Below are positions 41,601 through 54,098 of a stretch of DNA of 64,000 nucleotides, one piece after another (the first letter of the stretch is position 1; every line of letters begins with the position of its first letter). The position numbers were made by a program, and so were the translations under genes. Location of the stretch: NCBI GenBank assembly GCA_003254925.1, contig QANZ01018151.1, positions 70,576 through 134,575 of the forward strand. The letters are read 5' to 3'. Below the pieces are notes generated by a model. The model was given only the letters and a program-made list of their open reading frames with translations, was not told the DNA's origin and ran no database searches. The stretch comes from Chamaecrista fasciculata. Its lineage: Eukaryota; Streptophyta; Magnoliopsida; Fabales; Fabaceae.

Positions 41601-43415
41601 AGATGGTTGTCGGTAATTTACTATGAGAATGGTGCACATCTCTAGTTTCCATTTCTTCATCTCAAATATATACCCACTTGCTTTTCGGGTTTCTTCTGTC
41701 ATGTTCCAATTGGAAATCTCGTGTTCCTAACATATTTTAGGAATGCTGTTCATTTAAGTAAAACTATTAGATACTTTTTATATTGTATAAATAGTTCTAT
41801 ATAAATTCAGTGGCTTGGGTTAGAATTTTTCTTGGTAAATTTGATTTAATCTATGATATCAATATATATTATATCGATTAGTGTAATTGACTAATTGTTA
41901 ATAACAAATTATGTAACATTTTATTCAAGCCTAATTATGAAGTTTGNAACAAATAATGGTATACTCATCAGAATCTGAACGATAACATATTTTAGGAATG
42001 CTGTTCATTTAAGTAAAACTATTAGATACCTTTTATATTGTATAAATAGTTCTATATAAATTCAGTGGCTTGGGTTAGAATTTTTCTTGGTAAATTTGAT
42101 TTAATCTATGATATCAATATATATTATATCGATTAGTGTAATTGACTAATTGTTAATAACAAATTATGTAACATTTTATTCAAGCCTAATTATGAAGTTT
42201 GACCGGAGAGATTGAAACATGATTGGAAGTTTCAATTAAATCACCAATTCAACTTTAATTAACACACGAGTTTGTTTCCCTGTCCTGTCACAGTACCTAG
42301 GGTGTTGTCTACTATCTCTGTAATTGATAAGCTATCATAAGCAAATTCAGATTACTCAAATTGCAGGAAGAGTTATCGGGTTTACAAGAAAATGTTTGCA
42401 TGTTGGACAGATTTAATCACAATTTTCAAACTTTTCCGCTTTATGTCTCTAACTTTTGAGTGGATCATTCTTATGGATTAATTAATTATACTTACTGCTT
42501 TGTAGGCAGAGTGATATTTAAGGTGAATGAAGTTGTAAACCAACTACCTGCTAACAAACTATATGTCAAATAGTCGGTTACCATACTAAAGAGTGCTGAT
42601 TGCGGGACCTGTATTCTGTAGAAAGATGAAAGATCTATTACTCTCAAGCTTGTCACTTCTCAATGACTGTTAGTGTCTAATATGGAAGTTGAGGTTATAA
42701 CAGAGGTTCTTGGGAATGTGATAAAATGAAATTGTGGAAGGGAGAGTTTGCTCCTATTTTTGAATGGCTGAAACATGACATATGGAAGTGGTTTGCCTGG
42801 TCCCCCTTCATCAATAGTTCAGCTGGTAGTACTTTAATAGCTTGTCAATAAGATCGCCCTGAAATAAGATTACCAAAAAATCTGCTGTTCCTTCGCACTC
42901 TTGTTTGTCTGCTCGTAGAATGGAAAAGAAAATAGACATGCTAAGTAGTGCCTGACATAATAAGAGTCAGGTACTGTACATCCCAATATGGGTGAACTTT
43001 GAAAGTTATTGGATATACTTTCCAATAAATCCTCGAAGGTCTATTGGAATGTAACTTGGAATTTCGCATTTATCCCTTTCCTACGTAAAGGATATTATTA
43101 TATACCCTCTCTTTATTTGATCTCAAGTTAAAGACGCTTCATTCAACAATGTGAGAAAGACATAAAGTGAGGCAAAGCCACTGAGTTTGTTAACATTTGG
43201 CCTATAGGTGGGATAATTACAGGTTAACAGAGGGAGGATTTCATAACCAATGATGGGACGGACGTACGGACTGTGGTAGCCATATTATATTGGATAGATG
43301 TTGAGATTCTTATCTCGTAGAGAAGAGTGATGATTAAGTGCACAAGTTCTTGGTGCACAAACACAACATAACACAGGTTTGGTGGATGGGTGCAGGTTTC
43401 TGAAATGCATTATGG
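38603..43415. other. Low-repeat region without a recognised gene
   Basis: This stretch is less repetitive and slightly richer in GC than the flanks, but stop codons interrupt all frames and no family phrase is visible. It could be an intron or body of a non-coding transcript starting near 38.46 kb. It contains the assembly duplication at 41728-42201. Confidence 0.4.
41728..42201. repeat. 219-bp duplicate copies around N at 41947
   Basis: 41728-41946 and 41983-42201 are nearly identical (TAACATATTTTAGGAATGCTG to AATTATGAAGTTTG), with one obvious mismatch. The first copy ends at the N; 35 unique bases precede the second. It is best read as two overlapping contig ends placed in tandem. Confidence 0.8.
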
Positions 43416-43680
43416 CACGTGACACGTGTAGGTGCTTCCACGTGGAAGTCACATGGCAGGGCGACTGTATGTGGAGTAGTGAAAGATGCTTCTGCCCCTT
43501 GCTCACAGCGGGAGGGTTTGGTGACAGTCCTTTAATACAAGTACACGTTGATCTACTCTATCACCACCTTTGACGTCGCTTCCAGTTGCAGAAAGATAGT
43601 GACTACTCGGTGCAACCCATTGGCTGCTAGTACCATGTACGTCTCCTTTTTCCCCTTCACTGACTTGCTGCATATAAAGG
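43416..43680 (+). promoter_or_regulatory. Orphan promoter-like module: three G-boxes and a TATA box
   Basis: CACGTG occurs three times within 30 bp (43416-43421, 43423-43428 and 43439-43444, the last as CCACGTGG). TTTGACGTCGC follows near 43568 and CATATAAAGG at 43671-43680. The spacing and order fit an ABRE/G-box plant promoter. No coding sequence is recognisable for kilobases downstream on the plus strand. CACGTG is palindromic, so only the TATA suggests direction. Confidence 0.4.
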
Positions 43681-43699
43681 AAAGGAAGAAAAGAGAGAA

Positions 43700-46600
43700 C
43701 TAGTACGATATGGGACACCTTTGATAGTGGCCTAACCTTATGTTCCCATTAGCCACCAATTACATTGAGATGTAATGTTGTAAGTTCTATTCACTTCACT
43801 ATCTAGTGGCATTAATTTGCTTTCCTTTCCAATTGTTATTTTTGAAAATTTTATGCATACAAATTACCCACCTCAATAATTGATAAATCCTATAGAAAAG
43901 CTTTTTGATCCTCAAGTATTTAATTTTTATAGCAAGATAGTTATTTGAGCAAGTTGTATTCCAATAATTGAAGAGGGGTGTAATCCCTTTTTTCTCTTTT
44001 TGTTTGCTAATTGAACAGAGAACAGTTTTGCACAATGTTTGAAAGTATTGATCGTTACCTACCACTGCATTACAGTCATAAAAGGGCCCATAATTAAGGA
44101 CAGGAGGTGGCATCGCGTTAGGGATGGAGTGGGGTCACTCTGTCTTGCGCCATGGCCCACCAGCTTAGCAGCCCAGTTGGATATACATGCATCTCAAGGT
44201 ACGTACCCTAAAACTCATAAAACCCCGTAGAAGGTACCATCTACATCACGTAAGCGTCAACATACGTCTCATCATCATCATCACCAATTTGGAACTCAAA
44301 ACTTTGATGGGCCTCATAATTGTGAATTATTAATTTTTTTTCAATTAGCACTTTCAAAATGAACGAGTACTCTATGAAAATATGTGCCCCGATTGTCACA
44401 TTTTCATATGTTCATTTCTTGTTGACTCACGGAGAAACAAGGAGTATCTCACCTACATTATGACCATACCCCCCATGTGCCATCCATTCTGTAAAGAGAT
44501 TTTCTTCTTTTTTTCCACTCCCTTTTTCCAAAAAGAAAACCAGATATACACTATACTATTGTTTGACATGAAATGGTATCAATCCCTTTCTTTGGCGAAA
44601 AACATGAGGTTCATTTAGAATTAGATTGTGGATCATAGAATGATAGAAACATAACGATCTTAGCATGATACGATCGACCTGAATGAGTGGATTAATGGTG
44701 TCATCTTGTATAATTGATTTGTTGGTAGTTAGGGGGAATTGGTGCAAGGAGTTATCGATCAAGGTCCACTAATTGTTTTTTTCTAGCGGCCGGTATTTTA
44801 TTATTATGGATGGATGTATTACTCCTCGTAGTTAGTGGTAGAGGAGGGGCACTTTATGAGTGAATGATCAAATGTCGCTATCTCTAGGTGCCCCACATAT
44901 CTCAGTCATGTTGTCCTCAACCAGAGCCCTAGATGCCTATTCCATCTCTCTATCATTGTAAGTCCCTTTCAGTTCTCTGTTGGCTAAAGAAGCTATCATC
45001 ATCAAGAGGTCCTCCCAACCCCACCCCAAGACTTGCAATCATTTCAATCTTACCTGGACTTCATTTTAAGCTCCTACGACATCAAATCAAATCATTAATC
45101 TAAAATAATCAATCGTCAACTTTGCTTGATCTGATAAGATAACAGCGCACTTATCATGCTGCTTTGCCCATAATCATTCTTTAATTCCTTTGTCAATAAA
45201 TTACTAATTTCAACTGCCTTGCTGTTTCCAAACCTCAAACCTACTTTCATATTATTGATTATTCCCTATGGCTCTCTGGGACTTGAGTGAAATTAAAATC
45301 ATTGCATAAAGCAAAAATAAATTGAACTAGACAAGTCGATTATTTGAGATCCGGGGCAGCATATGTTTCATGCGGATAATACAAATAAACACGTCTAGTT
45401 AAAGGTAAAATTACAGCCTAGAAGTGGACCTACTCGTGCAACTAGTTCTTTTGTATTTGTCCAAATGGACAATGATGGTTGATGTTTCTGATCAGGCCAT
45501 AGTGTATAGACTATAGTGCTAAGTAGTTGAGCGTGATGAGGAAATATTTTAAGCCTTACAGAAAGTAGGTTTTGATCAGTTGAACATCTGTAACACATTA
45601 ACAGCAGAAGGACCCTCTATCTGGATCACCCAACCCAATAGCTTGACAAATCTTTAGTGGTTGTTACATTGATGATACTGAAAGCTTGATCAATCACTTT
45701 CTGTTTGACTAACATAAGCAAAAGTCTCCTTTTATCAAATGGTGCTGCCATTAGTGTGGCCTAATTGGATGCCATGGATTGAATGTGCATTTTGATGTAT
45801 ACCCATATTGGAGATATGTACTATGTACTGTTTGAGTGGTGGAGGTTCCGGAAATGTCTCAGCGTGGGAAAGAAGTCGAGGATTGCTGTTTTTTTTATGG
45901 AAAGAGTCTGTTTCTACCCATTAAAAAGCTTAAGAAAAAGGAGACTGTAATATAAAGAAACTTTTTTTTTTTGGGGCTCTTGCTCTTCCTTTTCCGACCT
46001 TTTTCATTTGGTTTTAGTTTGGATGGCTACTAATGGGTAGGTGAAGCTTTTCTTGGCCAAGATTGTGACTTGCAAATAGCAATGCTTTCACGTGATGCCT
46101 TGGAGGTTTTCTCTGTTGGAAAAATTAGAAATCGCAGACTTCTAACACATTTGACTGACTTATATTTTCTCTCCTTGGACTTTTATGTATTTCTTCTCTT
46201 GCCCTCTTTCTTCTTCTTATTATTATTATTATTATTCTTACACTCGGTCGAAAATGAGTCTCTAGTCTCTACTAACAGACACTTTATCCCCTTTTGTAAA
46301 TTCTACTCTACCCAATTTTAACAAAATTTAGACTTGAAACTTTTAAAATAAATAAATGCTGTCTTGAATTATATTCAAAATATTACATCCTATGAAAAGC
46401 CTTAATCACTATAACACGTGTCTTTCTATTTAGATAGTGTAGGTAAGTAGGTTGTAGTTATGCAACCAATAATTTTATTATACACTTTATTTTAAGGTAC
46501 CCTACACTTTGTAATCCATTAAAAGTCGTGGCATCCAGCTCAATCCTTCACATTGGAGCGGCTTTCCACTTTTTGTTTACAGCTTTCCACCAATATTTGT

Positions 46601-49600
46601 TGGCTGTGACTGTGAGAAAAAAAAAGTATGCGTTTCTAACATTCCCACCCACCCAACAACAGAATTATTGAAAGTTATCATAGAATTTAATTAGAAAAAA
46701 TAGAAGTTGAATGTTGAAAATAGGAAGGCATTTTTCTTGGTTTATATTTACTCTTTTTTTCTTCTTTGGGTGATATATTTTTTATTAATTTTTTCGTAAT
46801 ATATTCTGAATAATTCTCGTAAAACCTTATTTTTGTAAATAGGAAGTGCCCATTTTATAATCTCATTGAAATTATTTGGGGTAGTCACAGACTCACATGA
46901 AGAATCTATACCTCTACGTCTAGAGTCGAAATTAATACTTTATCTCGGACTCAAATCTTCGTTTAATTTTCATACAGAGACTTTATGAAGCCAAAGTTTT
47001 AACTTTATCCATTGACAGTATCATTCCTCTTCCTTTATAATTTATATCGTTCTCTTCTCGTTATCTTCTAAATCCACCGTGTGCTTTACTAAATACCCTT
47101 TATTTTGGAGTGAACATTCCTTTGTTTCTTGAAAACACTTTTCATTTTTACTCAGTATGGCTCTTTCTCTCTCCTTTTCTTTTATTATATATCTTTAGAA
47201 ATTAATTTCCCAAAAACATTTATATTAATTTCAATTCTTGAAAATTTTGTTGGGACTTGGGAATTGGGAGGGCTGCTACTTTGACCGTGATAAATAAAAA
47301 CAAAAACTTAGATATTGTTAAATTACTTTAGAATTATCTAACTTGGCTTAAGTTAAGTAGTAAGTATTTTAATATTGTTAGAATTTGATTTGAATTAATC
47401 AAGACAAAGTTTAGAAAATTGGACAAGCAACAAAAAAATATCTTAAAATTTATATATATAATAATAGTTATAAATTATTTTACACATATTATAGAATTAA
47501 TTAAAAATAAAATTGTCATATCTTAACAAAATAACTATTCACAGACTCAGCATCACCAATAATGTTTACTAGTTCTTATGGCCCATTCTTCCCATAATGC
47601 GTTTCAAGATAATTTCTTAATTGTCTTCATTTACGAAAGTAGTCATAATTATAGTGATTACAATTCCTTTCTTAGGAAATATACTACGTTATTTTGAGAG
47701 TTTTAACTGTTAATTTTTTAATTAAATAAAATTAATTTTTACCTAAATTGTTACATAAATAAGTTGAAGATACTTATAGTTTTAAAAAAAGCATTTGAAA
47801 TGTTTTATTGAAACTTGCATTATGTGTTTTAAATTTCAGTATTTGACTAAAAAATATTCATTTTTATTTATTTTTTCTCCATTTGAAAATTAAGGATTTA
47901 AATTTCGATTTAGTTTCTTAATTAACATATTTGTTTCATATGTTTGGCACGTGAGGCTGTTTTTTGGTTGGGTTTGACTAACAGTTGAATGATGCTAGCA
48001 GTATTGATTGTAGAATATTTTATATATTTATAATCATAATTAATTAAGTAGCATGATTTGAAATCATATTTGACTTTGGGTAATTGAACTTGTGACATTA
48101 TATGTCTAATCAAATACTATAGATCATGTTTTACTGTTTGTTATTCCTTCTCATTAATGTTTGCTGTCATTATTGGGATTATAATCCCATTATTAGTTTT
48201 AGATTTCAGCTTACCAAAGTTTCAAGAAGAATCTAGAAGGGACTATGTAAAAGTTACTCTCATAAATGAGAAGCAAGAGAGGATGTTTCTTTTGCATACT
48301 TTCTGCTTCCTCAAGACAAATTGCACCAAAACTCTTGAACTCAAATCCTCAATAAACCTGGCAACCAAAATAAAACATAAAGAAAAATATTTAAACCTGA
48401 GCCAATATTAGCTGCACAAGCACAAAGTATAAAGCAGACTTGCATTTTGGGCATATAATAATAGTGGCGTAGATTTTACGTCCAAATAAAAATTAATAAA
48501 TAAATAATAAACTAAAAGATAAATAAGAACACAAGTCGACAATGTTGGGAAATGTGGGATCCATATTATATTTATAAAATTACTAGGCAGATACAAATCA
48601 GTTAGTTAAGGGGATAAGAAATTCCATCACTTCAAGAAACACTGAAATTTAGATAGATAGGCGTCAAGGATAGCCAATTAGAGTATATCCTTTTATAACA
48701 AAACCATGTAACTAAGATGTGAAGTTTATGTGTCTGCTTCTTTAGACAAATAAAGGCAATTTAATCCTATTAATTATAGCATAAAATATGCCATCAAAAC
48801 ATTCCAAAACAATATCAAATTACATTCTTTCTTCTAGACCTAGTTTTCTATGACATATATATTGTAAGATGCATGAGTTTGAGGTTAGAGGAAGATCTTT
48901 GCCTGCTTAGAAGCATGCATTACTAGATACTATGTTTTATTGTCTGGTTATCTGCTTCTAAAGACACATTATAGAAATCACACTTTTTGATTAATTAATT
49001 GTTTGATTTCTTCGTCCTTGTGCTGAAGTAATAATTTTATGAGAAAACTTATTCTTTCTTTAGTCCCTGGTTTTATCTCAAAATTGAAAATATATCTTTT
49101 GACATTGATTTTTTTTATAGATATTAATTATTTAGTTCTTAAAACATTATTTTTGAGGACTAAATAATTGATGTTTCTAAAAAAAAGGGACTAAAAGTAT
49201 ATTTTTATTAATCAATAGTTAAATTATAATTTTAGAATAAATTAGAGAACTTAAAAATAGGGTTATTCTATTTTTATTTTATTATTATGAAATGTGACAT
49301 TGGGAAGGATGGGAGGGCAGAGATTCCACTTCCTTTAATTGAAGAAAGGGATGGGGCATCCTTCCAACACCTGTAACCTTGACCAAGACTCTTGTGCCAT
49401 TCTTTTAATTTCTCCCATACCAACTTCTTCAATTTCTTCCTCTAAAATATTAGTAAATTCTTTGAGGGTTTTCTAAAAAGAACAAGATACCAATATATTA
49501 TGTCCACTGGAGGCATCACTACCTTCAATAAAATCCAAAGCTCATTCAATTGTAGCCCCCAGCACCTTCCTTTTGCTTACATCACCGTTTTCAGAGTCTG

Positions 49601-49679
49601 TCCCCAACTCTACCATCTTTCATTCTCACCTTAGGAATCGTACATATTGCATTATGGACAATTTATAACTTAACGCTAA

Positions 49680-49710
<31 letters not shown>

Positions 49711-51302
49711 GAAGGAGACAGACACAAAAGTATTGTACATTGTGTAGAAAGAATCCGTATAGGAAATCATGGAGATAGCAATGTCTGTCAATGTCAAGAA
49801 ATGAAGATGGTAAATGTTGGGTTTTTAGGCAATATGAATCATTAATATACAGCAAGGAGATTAGTGAGAAGAGTTTCTTGTTAATGGATGGTCAAAGGGA
49901 GGAGCATAATGGCCTGTCAATCTTTTCTGGTGTGTCAGAGTAGTAGGGAAATCAAAATAATGAACTCTCCTTTTAGTCATTATGTAACTTACAGATTGTG
50001 CAGAGATGGAAAATGTAGCTACCAACTTCTGAAATAGAGAGAGAGTGTGTGTGTCTGTGTGGAGTTCAAAATTCAAGTATATCAATTGCAATCTGTTGCT
50101 TACCAAAGTCATTTTATGTACGCCTTATGGCATGTCTTCCTCAAGATCATTAATTAGTACTGAAATTAAATATAGATTGTCAATGAAACTTGGAAGCGGA
50201 CAAGTTTTGAGGAGTTACATATATATACATGACCAGAATTATAAGCTAACTTGGAATTTCAAACTCGGCTGCAATACTAANCGCCTTATGGCCATGTCTT
50301 CCTCAAGATCATTAATTAGTACTGAAATTAAATATAGATTGTCAATGAAACTTGGAAAGCGGACAAGTTTTGAGGAGTTACATATATATACATGACTAGA
50401 ATTATAAGCTAACTTGGAATTTCAAACTCGGCTGCAATACTAATATACAAAATGGAATTATTTTTGTACTTGTATACATTAGGCTGGACAGAAAATAGTG
50501 AGAAAGAACTAGATTTGAAGAAAACAACCAGTCTTTTACTTAGCCATGCAGTGACAAGATTGTGTTTTAGCAGAAACTTAACATCTTGATCAAGAAGGTT
50601 CAAGCATATATTGTTTCATTTCATAATTCATATATATATATATAGTGTTCAGACATGAACACTGTAAAGCTCTTTCCCGATCGGAAGAAGTTATGGACTT
50701 AAGGTAAAATGGAATTTATGATTAATGTATGCTCTCTTGTTAATTTGGTGAAGAATTTTTTTTTTTTTTTTATATCTTTCTACTTCTTTTTTTTCGCAGG
50801 GGAGTGGGGATTATAAAAATAAAAAATAGGAATACCCATGTCTGACAACCTGCAGTATGTGTAAACTACATAACTCGTTCGNTGTTATTTGAAGGTTGAT
50901 ATTTCGCTTTCACCTACGGATTCCTCGGCAGTTGGCACCATTATATATCTTGTTACCTAGCAGAGAACCGAAGACCAAATTATGAAGAAACCCCCAAAGA
51001 AAAGAAAATGAAAATAAAAATCTCAGATGTAAGTTAAACATGCTCTGCCAAAATTTATGGCCTGTGAGGTTTTAGTTGAGTTGAATAAATGATAGTGGTT
51101 TAGGAAGCTTTCCTGGGACTGGAATCATGAGGACTAATATCTTACACTAGTGTCAGGAAACAGAACGGTAAGCGAAGAAAATTAAATATAAATATAGATA
51201 TATCTATTCTATAAGATGCTGCATTGGGGTTCAGAGAAAGAAAGATACGAGTCATCAAAGAAATGGGGCTACGTACCTCATTGATCATTATGTTGTGCAA
51301 GA

Positions 51303-51336
<34 letters not shown>

Positions 51337-51660
51337 TATATTTATTAGGTTTGGCCTTTGCTGCTGCTTATAGATGATTCATGAATTTGGGTGAGGATGA
51401 TGGAGATGGATGGATCGATGGCCTTCTATGAGAAGATATAGTGAAACTGAGACCTTTGAGAAACGGGAAGGAAATTAAAATTAAAACGGGTGGTGGGTCC
51501 CACCACACCCCCAGAAAATATATTTTGGGTAAATAAATAGAATAAATATTTAGTTTGATACATTAATTCCAACCCGGTCTTCCCTAGTTCCCACTCAATA
51601 AATGTATGAGAGAGAGAGAGAGAGGGGTATAAATGTGAGATCTCATTGTTCCTTGTTGGT
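43700..51660. other. Long gene-poor interval upstream of the MYC_N gene
   Basis: No protein, tRNA or convincing miRNA precursor recognised. Contents include low-complexity tracts, a (CT)n(CA)n microsatellite at 49681-49710, and a CT/AC/TA compound repeat at about 51302-51340. At 50121-50280 / 50282-50443 a near-identical duplicate surrounds N at 50281 (start CGCCTTATGG, end GCTGCAATACTAA), an assembly join. The final 1-2 kb probably contain regulatory DNA of the downstream gene. Confidence 0.45.
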
Positions 51661-51668
51661 GGGCTTAT

Positions 51669-51678
51669 TATATAAAGG
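51669..51678 (+). promoter_or_regulatory. TATA box of the MYC_N-domain gene
   Basis: TATATAAAGG about 150 bp upstream of the ATG at 51821, preceded by a GA-repeat at about 51608-51625. Position and sequence fit a core promoter; the start site itself is inferred. Confidence 0.55.
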
Positions 51679-51820
51679 AGGATAGGATGTTGCAGTTTTC
51701 CCCATTATTGTCAAAGATAGCTTAGCTATATATATAGGTAAGGGTAGTGTAAGGGAGAAAATTAGAGATCAGAGACTATATATATATAATTAATTGATTG
51801 TGAAGATAGATTTAATTTTG

Positions 51821-52822
51821 ATGGAAGAACATCTGAGTCCACTGGCTGTTACCCATCTCCTTCAACACACACTTAGAAGCTTGTGCATCCATGAAAATTC
51901 TCAATGGGTTTATGCTGTCTTCTGGAGAATCCTCCCCAGAAACTACCCACCGCCCAAGTAAGCACACCACCATCTAGATTCAATCTTTAATTTGGGCTCA
52001 AAAATCACACATTATATTGATTCTCATGGAGTACATACTTTGTATATATACTTAATAGGTGGGAAGGTCAAGGGGCTTATGATAGGTCAAGAGGAAACAG
52101 AAGGAACTGGTACTATATATATATATATTATTGTCTTCTCTCTATGTGTGTGTGAGTATATATATATATATTAATTGCGCTTTAATTACACCTCGATATG
52201 TATATATATGTACAAACCATGCAGGATATTGGTGTGGGAAGATGGTTTCTGCAATTTTGCAGCTTCATCAGCACCGGAAATGAACTCGCCGGGAGATTGC
52301 CCAGCTGGCTCATCGGCTTATGGGAACTGTGAATTCCAACACTACCAAGGCCTCCAACCTGAGCTCTTCTTCAAGATGTCACATGAGATCTATAACTACG
52401 GAGAAGGGTACATACATATATACATATACATCAATCATCATCAGTAACTAAATAACTCATATATATATATATACCCAATTGAATTAATTTAGGATATTTT
52501 AATTAAAGGGCCCATATACATACATATTTATATAGATAGAGAGAGAGATTAGAGAGAGGTTAATTAAATTTATGGCGGGCAGGTTGATTGGAAAAGTCGC
52601 TGCAGATCACAGTCACAAGTGGATATATAAAGAACCCAATGATCAAGAAATCAACTTCTTGTCAGCATGGCACAATTCAGCCGACTCGGTGAGACATATT
52701 CAAAATCCCATCTTCTTCGTCCTCTCATCTCATGTTTGATATATATATTGATTATACTATACATGCATACACCGCGCGCGAGTGAGCATTAAAGATATAT
52801 ATATCCAACTTCAATTCCTCGC

Positions 52823-52862
<40 letters not shown>

Positions 52863-54098
52863 TAATCTCTCCCATAAGTTTGTGATTTCATGCTAAATTT
52901 GCTTCAATTAATAGAACTAATTAACTCCGTTTTCTTAATGCAATATGATTTCACGCTTACACATGCTTCCCGAAAGAAAGATATAGAAAAATCTGTCATT
53001 ATATTTATATATTGTTCTTTTACAGCACCCAAGGACTTGGGAAGCCCAGTTCCAGTCTGGTATAAAGGTATGACCGCATGATCACACCTTCATATATATA
53101 AACACACACACACACATAGCTTCGACACCAATCTCCTATATATCTGTTATACATTCATTCAAAAATAAAATTCAATTATATTATTTGCAGACCATAGCCC
53201 TCATTGCTGTAAGAGAAGGAGTTGTTCAACTAGGAGCCGTGCACAAGGTACTCTCTCTCTCGTTCTCTCTGTTGGGTGTCTCATTATATTTATATAAAAG
53301 AATATAATACATACATATGTATGTAATGTTTATATATTCTTTTTCCTTTTTGTTTATGCTTTTTTTACAGTAGTCACTTGTATTGTTTGTATGTATATAC
53401 AAAATTAAATGTCATGTCATGTCAAGTCATGTCGATTATTGTTTTCTTGTACATACGCATATATTCATATGATGATGAAGGTGATTGAAGACCTTAGCTA
53501 CGTGGTTCTTCTGCGCAAAAAGTTCAGCTACATTGAAAGCATCCCAGGCGTGCTCTTACCACACCCTTCATCTTCTGCTGCTGCTGCTTACCCATCACCT
53601 TCCTCTATTTATAACTACAAAATGATGGAAGGCCTCGTCTCTCTCCCACCTGATCAATGGCAATATTTCCACGGTGGCGCCGCTGCTTTTGCGGCGGCGC
53701 AACCACCACCACCACCGGAGTTATATGACCACTTCAATAATAATAATCAGCCTCTCAAAATCACTCCCTCAATGAGTAGCCTTGAGGCACTCCTCTCTAA
53801 GCTACCCTCAGTGGTTCCACCAGTATTACCACCTCCACCGTCTGATAATTCTGATCATAATAATTTTGTGTCATCATTTGAGTTCATGGGAATGCAGAAA
53901 GCAGCCAAGCAAGAGAATATTGAAGATGATGATGATGATCATGATGATCAGGAGGTTGATGTGTATAGGCCTGAGCTTGATGTGGGTGAGAGTAGTAGTT
54001 CCATGCCACCTGCAGGTTATCGCCACCACCATCAGCCTTTTCATGATCATAATTTAACAAATAGTACTAGTGGACGACCCAACAATAATGGGTTTTGA
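51821..54098 (+). CDS. bHLH-MYC_N-type domain protein, At3g15240/At5g53900-like ('WNK-related')
   Basis: Plant-specific protein with the N-terminal domain found in MYC/MYB-type regulators and in LHW/RSS3 relatives. The Arabidopsis homologues are labelled 'WNK kinase-related', but no kinase domain is present. Seven exons: 51821-51957, 52059-52109, 52225-52407, 52583-52688, 53026-53067, 53191-53247 and 53481-54098, giving 397 aa in phase. The domain (about 5-220) shows LAVTHLLQHTLRSLC, WVYAVFWRILPRNYPPPKW, LVWEDGFCNFAAS, YNYGEGLIGKVAADHSHKW and VVQLGAVHKVIEDL. The tail is low complexity: poly-Pro, poly-Ala, His-rich, an EDDDDDHDD stretch, and a conserved-looking block KITPSMSSLEALLSKLPS. No basic helix-loop-helix follows, so DNA binding on its own is doubtful; probably a nuclear cofactor (inference). 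Confidence 0.9.
52823..52862. repeat. (TAA)n microsatellite in intron 4 of the MYC_N gene
   Basis: About thirteen TAA units in tandem within the 337-bp fourth intron. Other introns of this gene carry (TA)n and (CA)n tracts. Confidence 0.95.

Noticed and set aside
41728..42201. Biological tandem duplication
   Set aside because: The first copy ends at a lone N, as at four other sites; an unmerged contig overlap is the simpler reading.
43700..51660. miRNA or trans-acting siRNA precursor
   Set aside because: I scanned by eye for common conserved plant miRNAs (miR156-172, 319, 390-399, 408, 482) and TAS3 motifs and found none; short stems near 44840-44900 have loops too long and stems too weak.
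53782..54057. 91-codon frame with Met/Ile-rich runs
   Set aside because: Other-frame shadow of the last exon of the MYC_N gene.
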